The notes beneath the pieces are model-generated. The model was not told where the DNA came from. It did not search any database and saw only the letters and a program-made list of their open reading frames with translations. The position numbers and the translations under genes are program-made. DNA of 64,000 nt from Leucaena leucocephala (lineage: Eukaryota; Streptophyta; Magnoliopsida; Fabales; Fabaceae), in contig CM073524.1 of assembly GCA_037074615.1 (NCBI GenBank), positions 22,397,406-22,461,405 of the forward strand, in the 5' to 3' direction. This document shows, in pieces, positions 10,060 through 23,835 of this stretch. The first letter of the stretch is position 1. Each line of letters begins with the position of its first letter.

Positions 10060-12713
10060 GGTTGAAACTAATGGGGAATACAGATAGATATGCAGAGATT
10101 AGAGATAGAACAATAATAAGTCAACTGTGTGAACTAACAGGAAATCCTTCCCCACTTACCACCTCCCTTGCATGTACCCAAAAAGAGTATGAAAAAGAAA
10201 ATAATTGCATATAAAAGAGTTGATTCATTTATATATATATATATTTATGTTGAGTGTAAGTAGCTTCATTGGACGACCAATTACACGTTGAATATTTTAA
10301 ATTGCTTTCGTTTCCGCTTCTTTCTCATCTCCTGTATATAAAAGAAATCATTTTTGTCTTTTCCATTTCATGCCCACCATTCAGTTTTTAAGTCTTTAAA
10401 ATTCAAGAGTCAATCTATTGGCAATGTTATTTGACATGTTCAGAAATAAGAGAAACTCTTGTTTTTTTTTGGTAACAGTAGATATTTTTTTTATTAAAAA
10501 TAATCATATTTAAAATATTGTGAGACATTAAATATAAATATTTCTTTTAATAAATATTTAAATTTTAGTTTAATACATTATAAGAAACTAATATCTTCCA
10601 TTAGACCTAACTCTAATTGGTAGAACTCTAGGATTTTCAATATGCAACAATAACTCAACCTATAACCATGGCCTGCGCAGCCAGAAACCCCACGTAAGAC
10701 CTTGGGGCCTCTAATATTCCTCTTTCTAACGTTTTCTCATATTTTTTTTAATACCTCAACTTCCCAAATGTTTTCCCCCTTTAATCATTAGAATATAAAA
10801 TGAGTGATATTTTAATATCTTATGTATACGAAATGATGTAGTTTTAAATTTTTTAGGATTTTTCAAAAAATAAATTAAAACTATACAATTTTAAAGTATT
10901 TTTTTAAAAAAATTCGAAATTACATATTTTAAACCTATATATAAGATATCAAAATGTCACTTATTTTCAGTAGATTCTAATGATAAAAAAAATATTTTAA
11001 AAGTTGGGGCATCACAAAAAACATATATTAGCTAGAGGGAGGCACATTAGAGACCCAAAAACACAATATACAGAATATAATGGCGGTGCGAAATTGGGCT
11101 TGAGCAGAATTTCAAGTGTGAAATAATGTGGGTTTCCCTTGACTATTTAACAGCTGGTACGCCATAATAATATTCAAAATGATCACTTAGCATATATTAG
11201 CACAACTCTTAACTAACGTAACTATATATATATATATATATAATTATAGAAAGGAAGAAAAAGTGATTGGGGAAGAAGCGCGCGCGCGTGTCAGCGTCGC
11301 AATCTAATTTGACTTTCAAGATGGTGTTTTTGTGGAGCTTGATGAATATGAGCTTTTGCTAAAATACATTAGCTAATAAAAACTAATTAGGTGTGCATTA
11401 TTTATTTATTTGATAACAGATGAGCATTATTATTATCATAAAAAGAATATAGTTTCCATGTGTCTGCCGGATGAGGAAGTCACATGTGCGACGCTTTTCA
11501 CTTATAATCTCTTCAAGCTCGGCCAATAAAAATTAGTTACATTAGCTAAAAAAAAAAAGCTAATAATTTATAAGATTGTGAATTCAAATTTTATTATTGA
11601 TATAAAAATATTTTTAATAGATAATTTATACTTACTTCTATAAGTATTTTTTAAATCTAGATACATGTCTGATTTTTCTAAACTTATAGACTCAACTCAT
11701 CTAAACTTTCAATTATAAAAAAAAAAACTCTTCAAGCTCTATCCATGCCTCTACTAGTATGTTCTTCCAGCATCCATATCGTTAGAAGGTTAAATTAATA
11801 AGATTAATTAGTTAGTTGTTGGGTGACCTTAATTATATATATATAAAGGGCTCTAGTCTATAAATTTACGTGTGAGATAGTAAGATCCTCACCATAGCGA
11901 GAAAGAAGATAACTTGGAGTCTCTCTCCACAAAATCTCATAGGTTATAGGATTAATTCATCTCCTTCAAGTGATAGTAGATTAGTATATAAACCTAAATG
12001 ACCAGTTACCATGATTGTATGAGCATCTTACTCTTAAATGACACATGATTCTTCATCTTTCTTTTCATTATTTCTCTCTAATAAATTAACACAATGTTTA
12101 TGCTTTTCTATATATTCATCATATATGTTTGATACAATAAAATCAAACTGTGATCTTATTATATATAAAGAGAGATACTCACATAATTAATTTACGGAAA
12201 TGAGATCATACATTTTTCATCAAGTTGTCTAATTAGTTTCCGTTTAAAAATCAGGTAAGTCGTTGATTAGTATACGAGTATTGACAATGTAAAGGTTTTC
12301 AAAATCAAACTATACCCAATGAAGTTTTAGTTTTATTATAATGGTTGGTTATTACAGTTTAATCGAATACTGATTTTAGTCCCCAAAATTTTAAATCATT
12401 ATTTTTCTCCCCTGTTATTTACTCCATCTAAAATGTTAGTCCTTATAATTTTATAAAGACTTGAATATGAGTTTAATAGCATTAACAAAAATACTGTTAA
12501 ATATAAGGACTAAGATAAAAAATTGTTAAAAATATAAATACTAAAATTAAAATTTGTTAAAAATATAAATAAAAAAGAGAACTTAAATTTGATCAATTGT
12601 ATTGATATTAACCTTTTAATTATTTACCTCAATCTTGATTGGTTCGAATCACATCAAACCCCCCCCTCCAAGTACATTAGTTTCTATACTTCTCTTAAAT
12701 TATGCTTGATTAA
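10060..12713. other. Intergenic, AT-rich
   Basis: This is the upstream region of the STOP-like gene. No convincing gene is present. It has a (TA)n run at 11226-11242, a short GCGCGCGCG run near 11279-11287 and SINE-like decayed sequence near 11545-11660 (GATTGTGAATTCAAATTTT). Nothing else is recognisable. Confidence 0.5.
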
Positions 12714-13285
12714 GTGCCTGTTTGGCAATGAGGTTTGAAAATCAATTTTGGCCAAAATCGCGGTTTGAAAAATTTTTATACAAACAGTAATTTTTGTTGA
12801 GAATTGATTTTGGGCAAAACCTCGGTTTGAAACCTAGGTTTTGAATAAGCTACTGAAAATAGCTTTTTCTTTGAAACTTAGGTTTTGGATTATCCAATTA
12901 CTATTATACCCTTATTTTTTCTTACACCCTCTCTCCTCTTTTTTCTCTATTATCTCTCCTCTCTCTTCTCTTATCTCTTTTTTTCTCTCTCCTCTCTCAT
13001 CTCTTATCTCTTTTTTTCTCTCTCCTCTCTCCTCTCTTATCTCTTTTTTTCTCTTTCCTCTCTCCTCTCTACACTTATTCTCTCTCCTCTTTCATCTCTC
13101 TTACTTTTAATCATATCATACCCTTTTTAGTAATTTACCAATATAAAAAGTGATTCTACTACTAATCATCCAAACATCTTTATTCCCAAAATCTATTCTT
13201 CCCAAAATTTATTCTACCCAAAATCTATTCTCCAGAATCTATTCTTCCCAGAATCTATTCTCCAAAAGCTAATCCAAACACACCC
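12714..13285. mobile_element. MITE with GTTTGG termini and CTCTC core
   Basis: A left end GTGCCTGTTTGGCAAT and a right end that reads GGGTGTGTTTGGATT on the other strand form imperfect inverted termini flanked by TAA on both sides. The 572-bp element has degenerate internal repeats (CGGTTTGAAA; CCCAAAATCTATTCT at the right) and a pyrimidine-rich TCTCTCCTCT core at 12925-13105. The TAA duplication would fit a PIF/Harbinger-type MITE; the class is inferred. Related elements occur at 62203-62720 and probably 47125-47815. Confidence 0.55.
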
Positions 13286-14689
13286 TAAGTCTTCAGTGCA
13301 AATCTTATTAGATGATAAATTGTGGCATAGTCTTAAGTTCAACCTTTTGCACCACCATGCATGCATGTAAAAAGTATAGAAAAAAGAGTGGTACATATAC
13401 ATAAAAGAGATAATAAATTACTTGAGAATACTGTTTTTACTCTGCACTTAATATAAAATATAGTTAATTACTTTGTATAGATTAAAAAAGTTAGTTAAAT
13501 TAGTTATTTGTAATAATTATGTGATAGTTTCTCTGAAATACCTCTGTTAATGATGTGCATTTTGAATTATTCTTGATAGAAGCCCTCTTAATATATGTAA
13601 TCATATATGAATACTTTAAGAGAAAAATTATAATTTTAGGAGACAAAATAGATTTAGGCCTTATGATTAAGATCAAATCAAACCTCTCATATAATTTTTA
13701 TAATTATAATTAAGACTAGAGAGAGTATCATTTATGTTGAGCTTCCTATCCCTTCCCTTCTGGGTGATGTCAAAAGAACACATGAGAGTGTATATTAATA
13801 TTGAGATGAATTTTATATTAATAACTAAATTATTAATTACTCCTCTAGTCTTTAATATATGATATAATTAAGAAGTTGATATTGGTCATAAATATAAAAT
13901 CTATTTTACATATTTATCAAATTGTTCTTATTAATACTCTCTCAACAATAATCAAATATGAGAGGGGAAAAAATTAAGAAAAATGACTATAGTATTTTAA
14001 AAAAATAAGTCGCATCAATTAAGTTAATTAATTTTATTATTTAATAAATTAATTAAATAAATTTTATATTAACTAGGACAAGTTTTATATAATAATTGTC
14101 AGTAAGCATGCATTCAGATGTCAGCCGCTTGATCTATGCCTTTCTCCTGAAAGAGTTCAAAACTTCAAATAATTTGCATCACCCGATCGGGAGTGCATTT
14201 TTCCCTATTTAATATCAATAATTTATTATTCAACATGTTAAGACTGCCACATCTAGTTATTTATATGGTTGTTAATTCATTATAAAAATGGATCTGGAGA
14301 GGCTGATGATAATCTTAAATAAATAAATAAATAAAAAAGCTCATAATCTCATAGTAGTTTCATAACTATTCTCATATATATATACTTCACATGCTCCGTG
14401 GCACTACAAATAAAAAATACCCTCAGGAAAAAAATATGCTTAATGCTTTCATAAAAACTATTTTATCATATCACTATTTTTTTGAGCAAATTATCGTATT
14501 ACTATTATTAATTCATTTAGTAACGAATTTTATGTGAACGACTCACAATGACCATCTCGTTGTGGTCGTTTAAGAGTTGAATAAACGACATGTCGGGACT
14601 CAGGCTGGGCGCGCTGAAGTGAAGAAGATAAGACTAGGGAGCGAAGCGAGGGAGACGTCCGGTAAGTTGAGCTCTGGGTTCGGACAACA
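13286..14689. other. Intergenic and RPL9 promoter
   Basis: AT-rich DNA with a Stowaway-type MITE (13840 to about 14085). The last about 130 bases before 14690 are markedly less AT-rich and probably hold the RPL9 promoter and leader. No other gene is seen. Confidence 0.5.
13840..14085. mobile_element. Stowaway-type MITE, second copy
   Basis: It begins CTCCTCTAGTCTTTAATATA after a TA and follows the internal sequence of 8298-8561 (ATATTTATCAAATT, ACTCTCTCAACAATAATCAA, a purine-rich GAGAGGGG block, TTAATTAAATAAAT). The right end is decayed, so the boundary is approximate. Confidence 0.5.
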
Positions 14690-17600
14690 ATGGCATCCGT
14701 AGTGTCTAATCTCTCGTGGAGTTATTCGTCTCTGTTGCAGAGATTCGGTGAAAGATTGAACGAAGGCACTAAATTTCCCAACAACACGAAGCTCTTTGTG
14801 GTTTTTGCTCAAAAGAAGACGAAGAAAACCCGAAAGGTAGTGGGATACTGTTCAGGATAATTTGGACTATCATCTATGTTTTTCAAGTTTTTAATAACCT
14901 TATTTGGTTAGCCTCGAAACTGTAAGGTGGAAAATGAAAGCTGTGTCTTCCATAGAAGTAGGAGATGTGGGGAACGCAAGCTGGCAGTTGCTTCTGTTCT
15001 TGATTATTATTAATTCATTTGTAGCCTAGTCTGGATTCTTTGAATAATTATTGCAATTCACTTCCCGTGTAATGATGGCCTGTTGCTGCTGCTTCCATCT
15101 TGCTCTTATGCTATTTGTGAGGTCAGATTATCTTGAAGGAAGACGTTCCTGATCTTGGAAAGCAAGGGCAACTTCTTGATGTGAGGGCTGGGTTTTTCAG
15201 AAATTATCTGCTACCCACTGGAAAGGCCCAGATTGTCACTCCTTTGCTGCTCAAGTAATGTCTAATCAAACTATGCAAGACCTCCTGATGGCCTATTTTA
15301 ACATCATATGTCTTTTTTGAATATTTACAGCTTTACTTATGCTTGTCAATGTGCCTTTTAAAAAAATAAAATAAAATTCAGTGGATATAGAACGTTCTAG
15401 GATAGTCCCTTGTAATTCCAACAATAGGATCAACTAGAACTTTTCAGGAAATATAACGATGCCCACTATCTCGTATACAAGGGAATCTGTCGTAGGCAGT
15501 TGATGTGGTAACGTATGAAACTAATAGATAAGCTATTTAATTGAACATGATGGTGCAGGTGATATTTGATTGTTGTGCCATAAAAATAGACGTTCTATCT
15601 ATAACCACTTCTGAAAATATATTTCATCTTGTTGGATAAGTCAATAATGACCAAGTCTAGATACTTTTCTTAGTCGTTTGTTTTCTGTTTTAGTTATTTT
15701 GATTAGCTGGTCATGGGTATTGTATGATGCAGATCAATAGGAATCTAGTTTTGACTCCAATTTAGCCTCTTTGTTTTCTTTTTACTGAGTTTGTAATTTC
15801 CTATTAATAGACTGCGGTATACCTCCATTCTGTCGTCTCTTGCACTTGTCTTGGCTTCCCTGTTTCAGTTTTTTTTTCCTTTACCTCTAATTTTGTAACA
15901 GTACAGGTAAAGGGAAAAATTGAAACATGGAAGCATAAAGTCACAAACCATAGCAATAAATTCTGGAATGGTACTATTTTATTCCAAGAACTTTTGACCA
16001 GTCTAACAGGAGATTCGTTACTAACAACTAGATACGTTGCCAACAATAAGTAGATTTGGTCAATATTGACTTATCCAATAGTTACACTTTTATAGTGAAA
16101 AACCATGTATTTGGTTTAATAGTACAAGCTGCAACTCTTAAATTGGATTCAGCATGTTGCAAACACCAAGTTCTTTTCTCAGCTTTGCAAATGAAGAAAA
16201 TGTAAGGAGCTTGGTGAAAATGTTAGCAACTTGATCTTTACTCTTTCACTAGACCACATCATTCGTTTTCCTCCTTTTAAGAGATTTCTCAAGAAATGAA
16301 ACTTCTACACACACACATTTTCTTCCATGCAAATTTGGATATTTTAAACGTTTTATTGCCGAGGTTGGTCCTTGTTGTGTGAACTATACCTCTGAAAGTA
16401 ACACATCTTCTATATTTGAGTGAAAAAGAATACATATTTACTAGAGACCTTAATTAGAATAACTGCACCTGTTGCAATCATCAATATAAAATATCCAATC
16501 TTTAGCAAGTTGTATTTCATAATTCATGAATAGTGAATATTATTTCAGACTCTGTATGATGCACAGGGAAACTTGTCTAGTTTATCTATTTTACATCAAT
16601 GTGGCTTTAATGATATGGTTGAGCTTAGGTATGTGTCCAGAAAATATAGGACGCGGTGACATTGGAACTTCTGCAATGTACACTCATTGAGACGTGGGAT
16701 GTTACTTGTGCCCTTTTGCTGAAAATAGCTACATTTGTTGTTTTATAGTAGTTGATACTTCTTAATTTGAAATTCACAATCCAACCATTTCTTCTTGGCA
16801 AGTCTTATAGGCAAGTTATGGTGACTGAACAGTTAAATTTCCAGTCTGCCGGTGTGGATGCAACATATCTTTTGTGGTTAGATTTTTCTGTGTAATGAAT
16901 GATGTAGTCAGGGTTTACGAATGATAGCAGTAAAGCATTGTGTGCAACGTTTTTGGGACAATTTTTCCTTGAATTGTCTTATATCTCATTTTTATTAACT
17001 TCTTCTCAGGGAAATGAAGATGGAGGAGGAAAGAATTGAGGCAGAGAAGAGACGGGTAATTTGTCCTATTCCTCATTATTATTTAGCAGAACATTTTGTG
17101 GTTTTGCACTGCAAAGCTTGCCGTTATTGACTTGGAGTAGGATGTAAGGAATGCTATGCTATTAAGTTTTACGTAGAACCGTTTCATCAAGGGCTGAAAC
17201 TGAGTTTCATATGACAAATTGCTGAACATGAAGTCTCTTCATCATCATCCGTCCTTTTTTCCTTTTATTTTTGGTCTGATGTTCGAGCAACATATATTAT
17301 TTTCTTCTAAAGTTTGTACTATTGTTGTTTCTCCAACTTTGTTTTCATAGACATCACGTTATCTAAGTTCATTGTCATTGTTCTGTAGGTAAAAGAAGAG
17401 GCACAGCAACTTGCTCTAATTTTTGAAACTGTCGGAGCTTTTAAGGTGAAGCGTAAAGGTGGTAAAGGAAAACAAATTTTTGGAAGGTGAGCTTTGACCA
17501 GGGCCATGCTAAGCAGTTAACTTATGCCCTCAAATTCAAATCTACTTTTGATAATTATGTTTTTTTTTTCTTTCTTAGTGTTACAGCTCAAGATCTTGTT

Positions 17601-18122
17601 GATATAATCAAGGCACAGCTTCAGAGGTATGACAGTCTTCTCAATATATAACTCCTTCTGAAAATTTTGCACAAATTATCTGGAAAAAAACAGAGAGAGA
17701 GAGATTCAAACTGAATGTGCCTGTTGTTTTATTAGTGACTCCTTTGCCTTGAAGTGATGTCCCTTGAGCACATATGACTGACCATAAACTTCTAACTGGT
17801 TCAGTGTCCACATGCTAAACGAACATCCTAGTTCTTGAAATTTATTGTTGTCCCGAGGTTTTGACGGTAGTTCACCTGTCTTGATCTTGTAGTAGATGAT
17901 ACTTCAGTATATTTTTCTTTGATAATATGAATTGATCTTCATGTTTTGTTATCTGTTTAATTCATTCCTTTTTTTTTCTATTTTATGTCGATACTCTTCA
18001 GGGAGGTAGACAAGAAAATTGTTTCTCTTCCAGAGATCCGGGAAACAGGAGAGTATATTGCAGAGTTAAAGCTACATCCTGAAGTTACAGCTAGAATTCG
18101 GGTGAATGTTTTTGCTAACTAA
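14690..18122 (+). CDS. RPL9: Plastid ribosomal protein bL9 (L9), chloroplast precursor
   Basis: Six exons join in frame to a 195-residue protein: 14690-14836, 15127-15254, 17010-17055, 17389-17486, 17579-17626 and 18002-18122, all with GT-AG introns. Residues 1 to about 40 form a Ser/Leu-rich basic transit peptide. The bL9 core follows: [20 protein letters not shown] then [15 protein letters not shown], the rRNA-binding N-terminal domain. A charged linker helix ([15 protein letters not shown]) and the C-terminal domain ([34 protein letters not shown]) come next. The length equals that of plastid L9 in other plants, so the gene looks intact. The product is a structural part of the chloroplast 50S subunit. 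Intron 2 is long (1,755 bases). An AATAAA lies at about 18352. Confidence 0.93.
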
Positions 18123-19470
18123 GCACAGGCCTGTTCTGAAATTTCATCCGCTGGAGCAAGCTTCCTGCTTCAGCCTAAGGTACTGACCATCCGTTGTTAG
18201 TAAATATCTCTCATGAACATGGTTCCAGTATCAGAATGATTGGCGCATGGAAATGAATAAGTAGTGTTTGTTTGAGTGGAGGAAAATCTCCTCAGCTAGT
18301 TCTTAATATGTTAATTGAACATTATGTTGAGCTGCAGTCCATGCAATGAAAATAAAAGAATACGTCGGAGTCCAGTAATTTTTTCTTTGTGGTGTCTCAT
18401 GCAGATTCTGATTGTTTCGGATATGCATATTGGAGGGCAACAAATTTGCTGAAACTGACTGATTAAGCTCGTGTATTCTACCAGCGGTTGTTTATTGTGT
18501 TTTTCATGTAAATTTCCTCTTCTAGAGTTTTAAATGAAAAAATGCTATTAAAGATATTGCGAGCACACAGAATAGAAACGTGATTGAGCAGGGCATCTTG
18601 TTATTAATGAAGCAAACTTAAAGGAGGAAATGACAAATAATGAATCTGGCCGAAGTATAAACTCCAAACTAAAATTTTAAAAGCATTTTTACGCCAAAAT
18701 TCTTATATATTTATCTAAAATCATTTCTAAAAAGTTAATCCAAACACCCCTTAAATCTATTGCTGGTCCAACTTCAACCAACGAGGGAAGGGCGAAGAAG
18801 AGAATTTACAAGGCGCTTTCCGAGTTCTAACACCCAGTTATTGATTGATACTTAACATTGGGTGTTAAAATGACTTGATTCAGGGAAGTTTATTTGCCGT
18901 TAAAGTGTTCTCTGAAATAGTGCAAATACTGTGTTACAGTCCAGTCCCTAACATGTAATAATGAACTTGTTGGGTGGTCAACTAATTAGTGGGTGTGCAT
19001 CTTTTGCAGAATTAGTAGGAATTCAGGTTCATGAACGGATAATGAAGAAATTAAACTGTTTGCGAATGATAGTGGGATCCATTCGGCAGATTTAAATAAA
19101 CGTGGCCTGTTTAGTCCAACAAATCCCTTACTAGCTGAAGCAACAATTTATTTATATGCATATGATATCTCTTTTTCTCACTGATCAGCCAAAGAAAGAT
19201 TCCACGAGGGGATATAAAGAACTACAAAGGACCCTCTGTACGCCCAGTTATTGATTGTGGTTGGCTTGAAATCAGATCCTCTGTACCTGACTACAAAGGA
19301 CTCAGTTGACTAATCCAAGTTATCCACGGCTATAAAATTGGGTATTTTGGGATAAGAACATTAAAAAAACATGGGCATATATCTACAGAGGTTACAAATA
19401 GCACCACGTTGTTGTCGGGCCATGCACCAGTTTAAACAATACTGCCATGTGTTGAAATATGTTCTAAATA
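18123..19470. other. RPL9 3' flank and intergenic DNA
   Basis: No gene. A CCAAACACCCCTTAAAT stretch near 18731 looks like the end of a GTTTGG-type MITE. A short phrase CCCAGTTATTGATTG occurs twice (18834 and 19240), suggesting a decayed local duplication. Confidence 0.4.
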
Positions 19471-19878
19471 CTACCTCCATTCCTTTATATATTATGAGAT
19501 ATAGTTAACTAATTTAAAAAAAATTAAAAAAATTAATTAAATTATTTTAAAATATTTTATTTGTCATTTTTTTAAAATTAATTTGTATGTCTTATAAATT
19601 AATATATAATATAAAGATATTTAATATATAATATAAGAATTGATTAACTTTTTTGAATATATTAAAGGAGTTGATTTTTTTGAATAGATTAAAGAAGTCA
19701 AATAAATCAGTTAATTATGATCAAATATTACCCCTCAAAACTAATCCATATTATATACTTATTAATTTATCCCAATTAGTCAACTAACTCTTATATTAGT
19801 TATAATTAACTGACTTATTTAGCTTCTTTAACCTATCTAAAAAAGTCAACTAGCTCTTATATAAAGGACCGGAGGTAG
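19471..19878. mobile_element. Stowaway-type MITE
   Basis: Inverted ends CTACCTCCATTCCTTTATAT and ATATAAAGGACCGGAGGTAG are flanked by TA on both sides. The interior contains the common motif TTAGTCAACTAACTCTTATA and its inverse TTGACTTTTTTAGATAG. Such 'CTCCCTCCGTCC'-type elements recur through the window (26657-27067, 31210-31460, 32262-32480). Confidence 0.65.
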
Positions 19879-19963
19879 TATTTATTTAGTTTCCTTAATC
19901 TCCCCAAATTAGTCAACTAGATCTTATATTAAGGAACGTGGAAGTATATAATATAATAACCAA

Positions 19964-20140
19964 CAAAGCCTGGTATAATTGGTAAATGATTGGATTTCTT
20001 AAATATGATGTCTTGAGTTCGAACCAAACTACATGCATGGAAAATGTTTTGTTGGAAGAGACAAAACCTAATTCGGTGATCTCTTTGTTACGAGATGATT
20101 AGTCTTTAGTTATCCGGTAGGACACCCTATAGTCTACAGA
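19964..20140 (+). mobile_element. tRNA-derived SINE
   Basis: An A-box-like GGTATAATTGGTAAATG is followed about 40 bases later by a clear B box, TGAGTTCGAACC, and then by a non-tRNA body ending in an A-rich tail (GAAAAGAAAAAGAAA). Flanks TATAATATAATAAC and TCTAATATAATAC look like a target duplication. It is transcribed by RNA polymerase III if active. It is not a tRNA gene. Confidence 0.6.
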
Positions 20141-22628
20141 AAAGAAAAAGAAATCTAATATAATACATCGCCTGTCCAATATTTGTTAGCATTGTATTTT
20201 CCATGGAAAAGCCAACCAAACTCAAACCAGTGAAGTAGATTTTAGGTAGCCATACTCCACCAAAAGTAAGAACTACCACTCAATAGAAGAAAAATGAGAG
20301 ATCCACGCATTAATTGATCCGCAATCTCATACCAAACCCATAATAATAGATAAGGTTAGGTTCTTCTTAATTTTGGAGCCAAGCTCTGGTTTTTGATCAA
20401 TAGAAGGATTAGTAATTCCTTGGTGGGATCGAAATTTGTTCAACCCCATTTGCCCAAATAGAAAGGCTGGCCAATGCCTACTTTTATTATGGCTCATAAT
20501 AATTCATAGAAACTGAGAGATAATAAATAGGACAAGAAGCCACATAGTAAACCAACTCATTATTTGTCCCTATCAACAAAACGTGACCAGTTTTAGCCCT
20601 ACACACTCTCCAAACAAGAAAGGATAACAACTACATGCTCTGTTTTTATTTGCTTGTGTGGTTTTGGCTTCACCAGTAATTAAAACTAAAGGCTATTATT
20701 CGTACAGAACTTCCAGCTGTTTGAGTTTGAATATTACGCCAAAGCCTCTAATCTAATCTACTTTGTCATGTTTCTGGTGAAGTAATCTCTCAATAAAACC
20801 TTCCTCTTCCTTTTCCTCTTAAGGACTCTCCCATATGCCTTTGTCTCCTTTCCTCATTTCTAATTTGGTCTCTTTGGCCATTTGGACCCGACAAAAGCTT
20901 TTTCTTAATCTAATCTTCTTGGTTTTGCCTTCTTTTTTATAGATTGATGGATTAACTGTCATCTATGTTGCGGCAAAAAGTGTTATCAATGTTTTTGTTT
21001 GATAGGTTACAAAATCTTCGATTTGGCATTGCTGCAGAGTCCAATTCTTTACCAACAAAATTAGATCTAGCGAAAAAAGTTAGTTACTCATAATATAGCG
21101 AATGAAGATTCGAATCCCTATTGGAAGAGATACCCACACCCACATTTAGTGCCTAACTATATCCTTAATAAGATGGCCTCTAATAGTAGGTTCACTACAT
21201 TTAAAAAAAAAAAAAAGAGTCCAAGCCTCTGTCATCAGCCAATAATTTCCTTGATCAATTTAGTTCATCTGTTGTTAGATTATGTAAATTTAACTGAGCA
21301 ATTGATATGGGCTAACCTAACAGAATACATGTCTCTTTTAAACAAATGAAGTGATTAAATCCAGTACCAAGAAAAGTTGCTTTTTTTTTAAAATAAAAAA
21401 TGAAAACACACCACCAAACTTGATGGACTATTGCGCAAAATACAGTAGGTATTTTATAGCCTTTTTTCCTCTTTCAACATTATGCATGGCTAGTCAACCA
21501 AATAATAATCATATTTAAGTATAATCCTATTAAATCAGGTCAATAATTCGGTTGAACTTTTGTCAACTTAATAAACAATGGAACTAAATTGATTGGTGGG
21601 GGATTATTGGGAAGGATAAACTAGAAAGAGGGACGCTTTCAAATGTTTAGACAAAAATTGTGAATTATATAAGAAGGAAGAAAACATAGATAGTGAAAGT
21701 GTCAAGTTAGAGTTCGGGTAAATATGATTTTTTTAATAGAGTTTATAATATTAATTAGATCTAACAATATTTGAATTTGACACAATATTATAAGATATCA
21801 TATAGCTACTTCTCTGATCCTATTTACAAGCGACTTTCTGCATGTTTCACATAGACTAAGAAAAATCTTAAATTCTATTAACTCTGCCTTAAAATTTAAT
21901 AATTTTTTAATTTTATTCCTATTTAATATACATTATACCCCTAAAAACAAAATTAACATAATAATAAGTAAATGGTAAAATTATATATTCATATGAAAAT
22001 TTAATAATGTAACTTATAGATATAATAAAACAATTCCTTCTCTCTCTGTCCTATAAATATAAAACGAGAGGAGTATATCAAAAGATAAAGAGAGATAGGC
22101 CTCACAATATGGTGAACTAATTAAGGTTTAAATCCCTACAGGAAGAGATCCATACATTCAGTGTTCGATAATGATTTTACTAAATATGGGTCTATAATAG
22201 GAGGAAACATGTGCATGCCTATGGAGAGGGGGGGGGTGAAGGAAAATATAGTATTATATTGAGGGAAAGATGGAAGGAGGGGATGAGAGTTAAAAGTGGG
22301 GTGGAAATGAGATTAATTAATAAAAGAGAGAAGAGTAAGCTAAGCATAATTGTAAAAGCAGAGAGAATAATAACACCAAAGGGAACCTCCCCCCTACTAC
22401 ATGTGCCCTTGTATTGTATTGTCAACCAAAGGGAACCTCACGCAATGTCTGTGCCCACATGCTTTGCTTACCAGCATTCACCAGGCCATAACCTCCCCTC
22501 CCACCCCCCCCCCTTTGGCTATCCCTATTCTACTTCCCTTAATTACTTCCACCTAAATTAATTACGTCTCGTCTCACTCTTCATGCATACCCCGTTATAA
22601 CTGAGGAAGAAGCCCTTCCAAGCAAGTT
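20141..22628. other. Intergenic, no confident gene
   Basis: AT-rich DNA with SINE-like pieces at about 21070-21222 and 22085-22205, a poly-A run and a purine-rich block near 22225-22345. A 116-codon plus-strand frame at 22211 is biased by this purine run and I do not accept it as a gene. Confidence 0.45.
21070..21222 (+). mobile_element. SINE-like element with B box
   Basis: A B-box match GATTCGAATCC is followed by a body with AGAGATACCCACACCCA and GGCCTCTAATAGTAGGTTCA and a poly-A tail. Weaker relatives are near 22085-22205, 27206-27320 and 27955-28065 (CGAATTTCTATCGAAAAAG, TTAAATCTCTACTAAAAGAA), showing a small dispersed family. Confidence 0.5.
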
Positions 22629-22632
22629 GATG

Positions 22633-22678
<46 letters not shown>
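22633..22678. repeat. Compound (AT)n(AG)n microsatellite
   Basis: About 13 AT units run directly into about 10 AG units. Confidence 0.9.
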
Positions 22679-23835
22679 TATGGGTGAATGTCTGTGGCCT
22701 CAGGCTTTTCAGTATATATCTTTCTTGGAAGCATCAACTTTGTATGGCTCCAGCTCCTCCCAGATAATCCCTATGCTCTCCTCTTCCTTCTGATGGGGAT
22801 AATACCAACGCTTTCATTCTTATAAACAAGATAATAAAATCCAATACTTGCAAAGTAACACTGATTAGACGAGTGTCATAGGTATGTATAGGTGTTATTT
22901 CTTGTAGAAGGAGTTTTAACGGTAAAGATTTCGAATTTAAATATACGTGAATACAAAAAAATATTATTAAGAGAATTACTTTTAATTAAATCAGATAATA
23001 TTCGAATATAACCAGTGATATGAACTATAAAGAAAAGAGGAGTGCCATCAGTAAGCGGACTGGTTCATTAGAAAAAGGGAATACATATAATATATATCAT
23101 CAGAAAAAGGAATATAAAGCACGCATATATATGTTTGTGTGTTTGCTTGTGAGGTGAGAGGTAGAGAGAGAGAGAGAGAGAGAGCCATATATAGAAAATG
23201 AAAGATAAATACAGGTGGGTTGGCATGCAGTGGCATTTATCGACTTAGGAGAGTGGGAATGATAATGCTTTATTCTGTGCATTTAATGGAATAGTGTGAG
23301 CCTGAGAGTGTGGGCTGATGCCAGAAAGAGACCCCCAGAGCGTGAGAGTTACATCTTTTTTGCTTTTTTATAATAATAATAATGAAAAGCACCCAAAAGG
23401 AACCTAATCCACGACTTTTGGTTGTGGTGCTGCTTCTGCCAAACCCTAGCTAGGCCCCTCATAAACTCCATCCATGCACACCCAATATTATTATTATTAA
23501 TATTAATATTAATTAATTATATAAACTAAATAACGAAAAGAAAAGATGCCCTATCACTACTCCCTCACTTTTCGTGAATCAAAGGCAACCATCAACACTA
23601 GCCACTGACTTACTCAAAGTATTCCCATATGTTCAACCAACGACTACTACATTGTCAAAATGGGAATTATTATTATTATTATTAATTATCATTATAATAT
23701 AAATCCAAAGAATTCATAATTATCAATATTTGTAAATTAAAAATAACGCTAATAATAATTCACATTCATCCATCATTCTCCCCCCAATTAAAAATAAATA
23801 TCACTTGTTTTTTCCTTCTCTTCCCTCTCCCTCGC
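22679..23835. other. 3' flank of the ZAT5-like gene
   Basis: No gene recognised. The stretch holds (AG)n at 23164-23184 and ATT-type runs at 23488-23510 and 23669-23690. Confidence 0.45.

Noticed and set aside
12841..13110. Overlapping 81- and 89-codon frames, Ser/Leu/Phe-rich
   Set aside because: They translate a CTCTC-rich MITE core; the repetitive SSLISFFLSPL pattern is a composition artefact.
19964..20140. tRNA gene
   Set aside because: A and B boxes are present but there is no cloverleaf, and a long body with an A tail and target duplication shows a SINE. The same applies to the elements at 34351, 63314, 63688 and 63888.
22211..22561. 116-codon frame
   Set aside because: Purine-run bias and no domain; the start lies in a SINE-like remnant.
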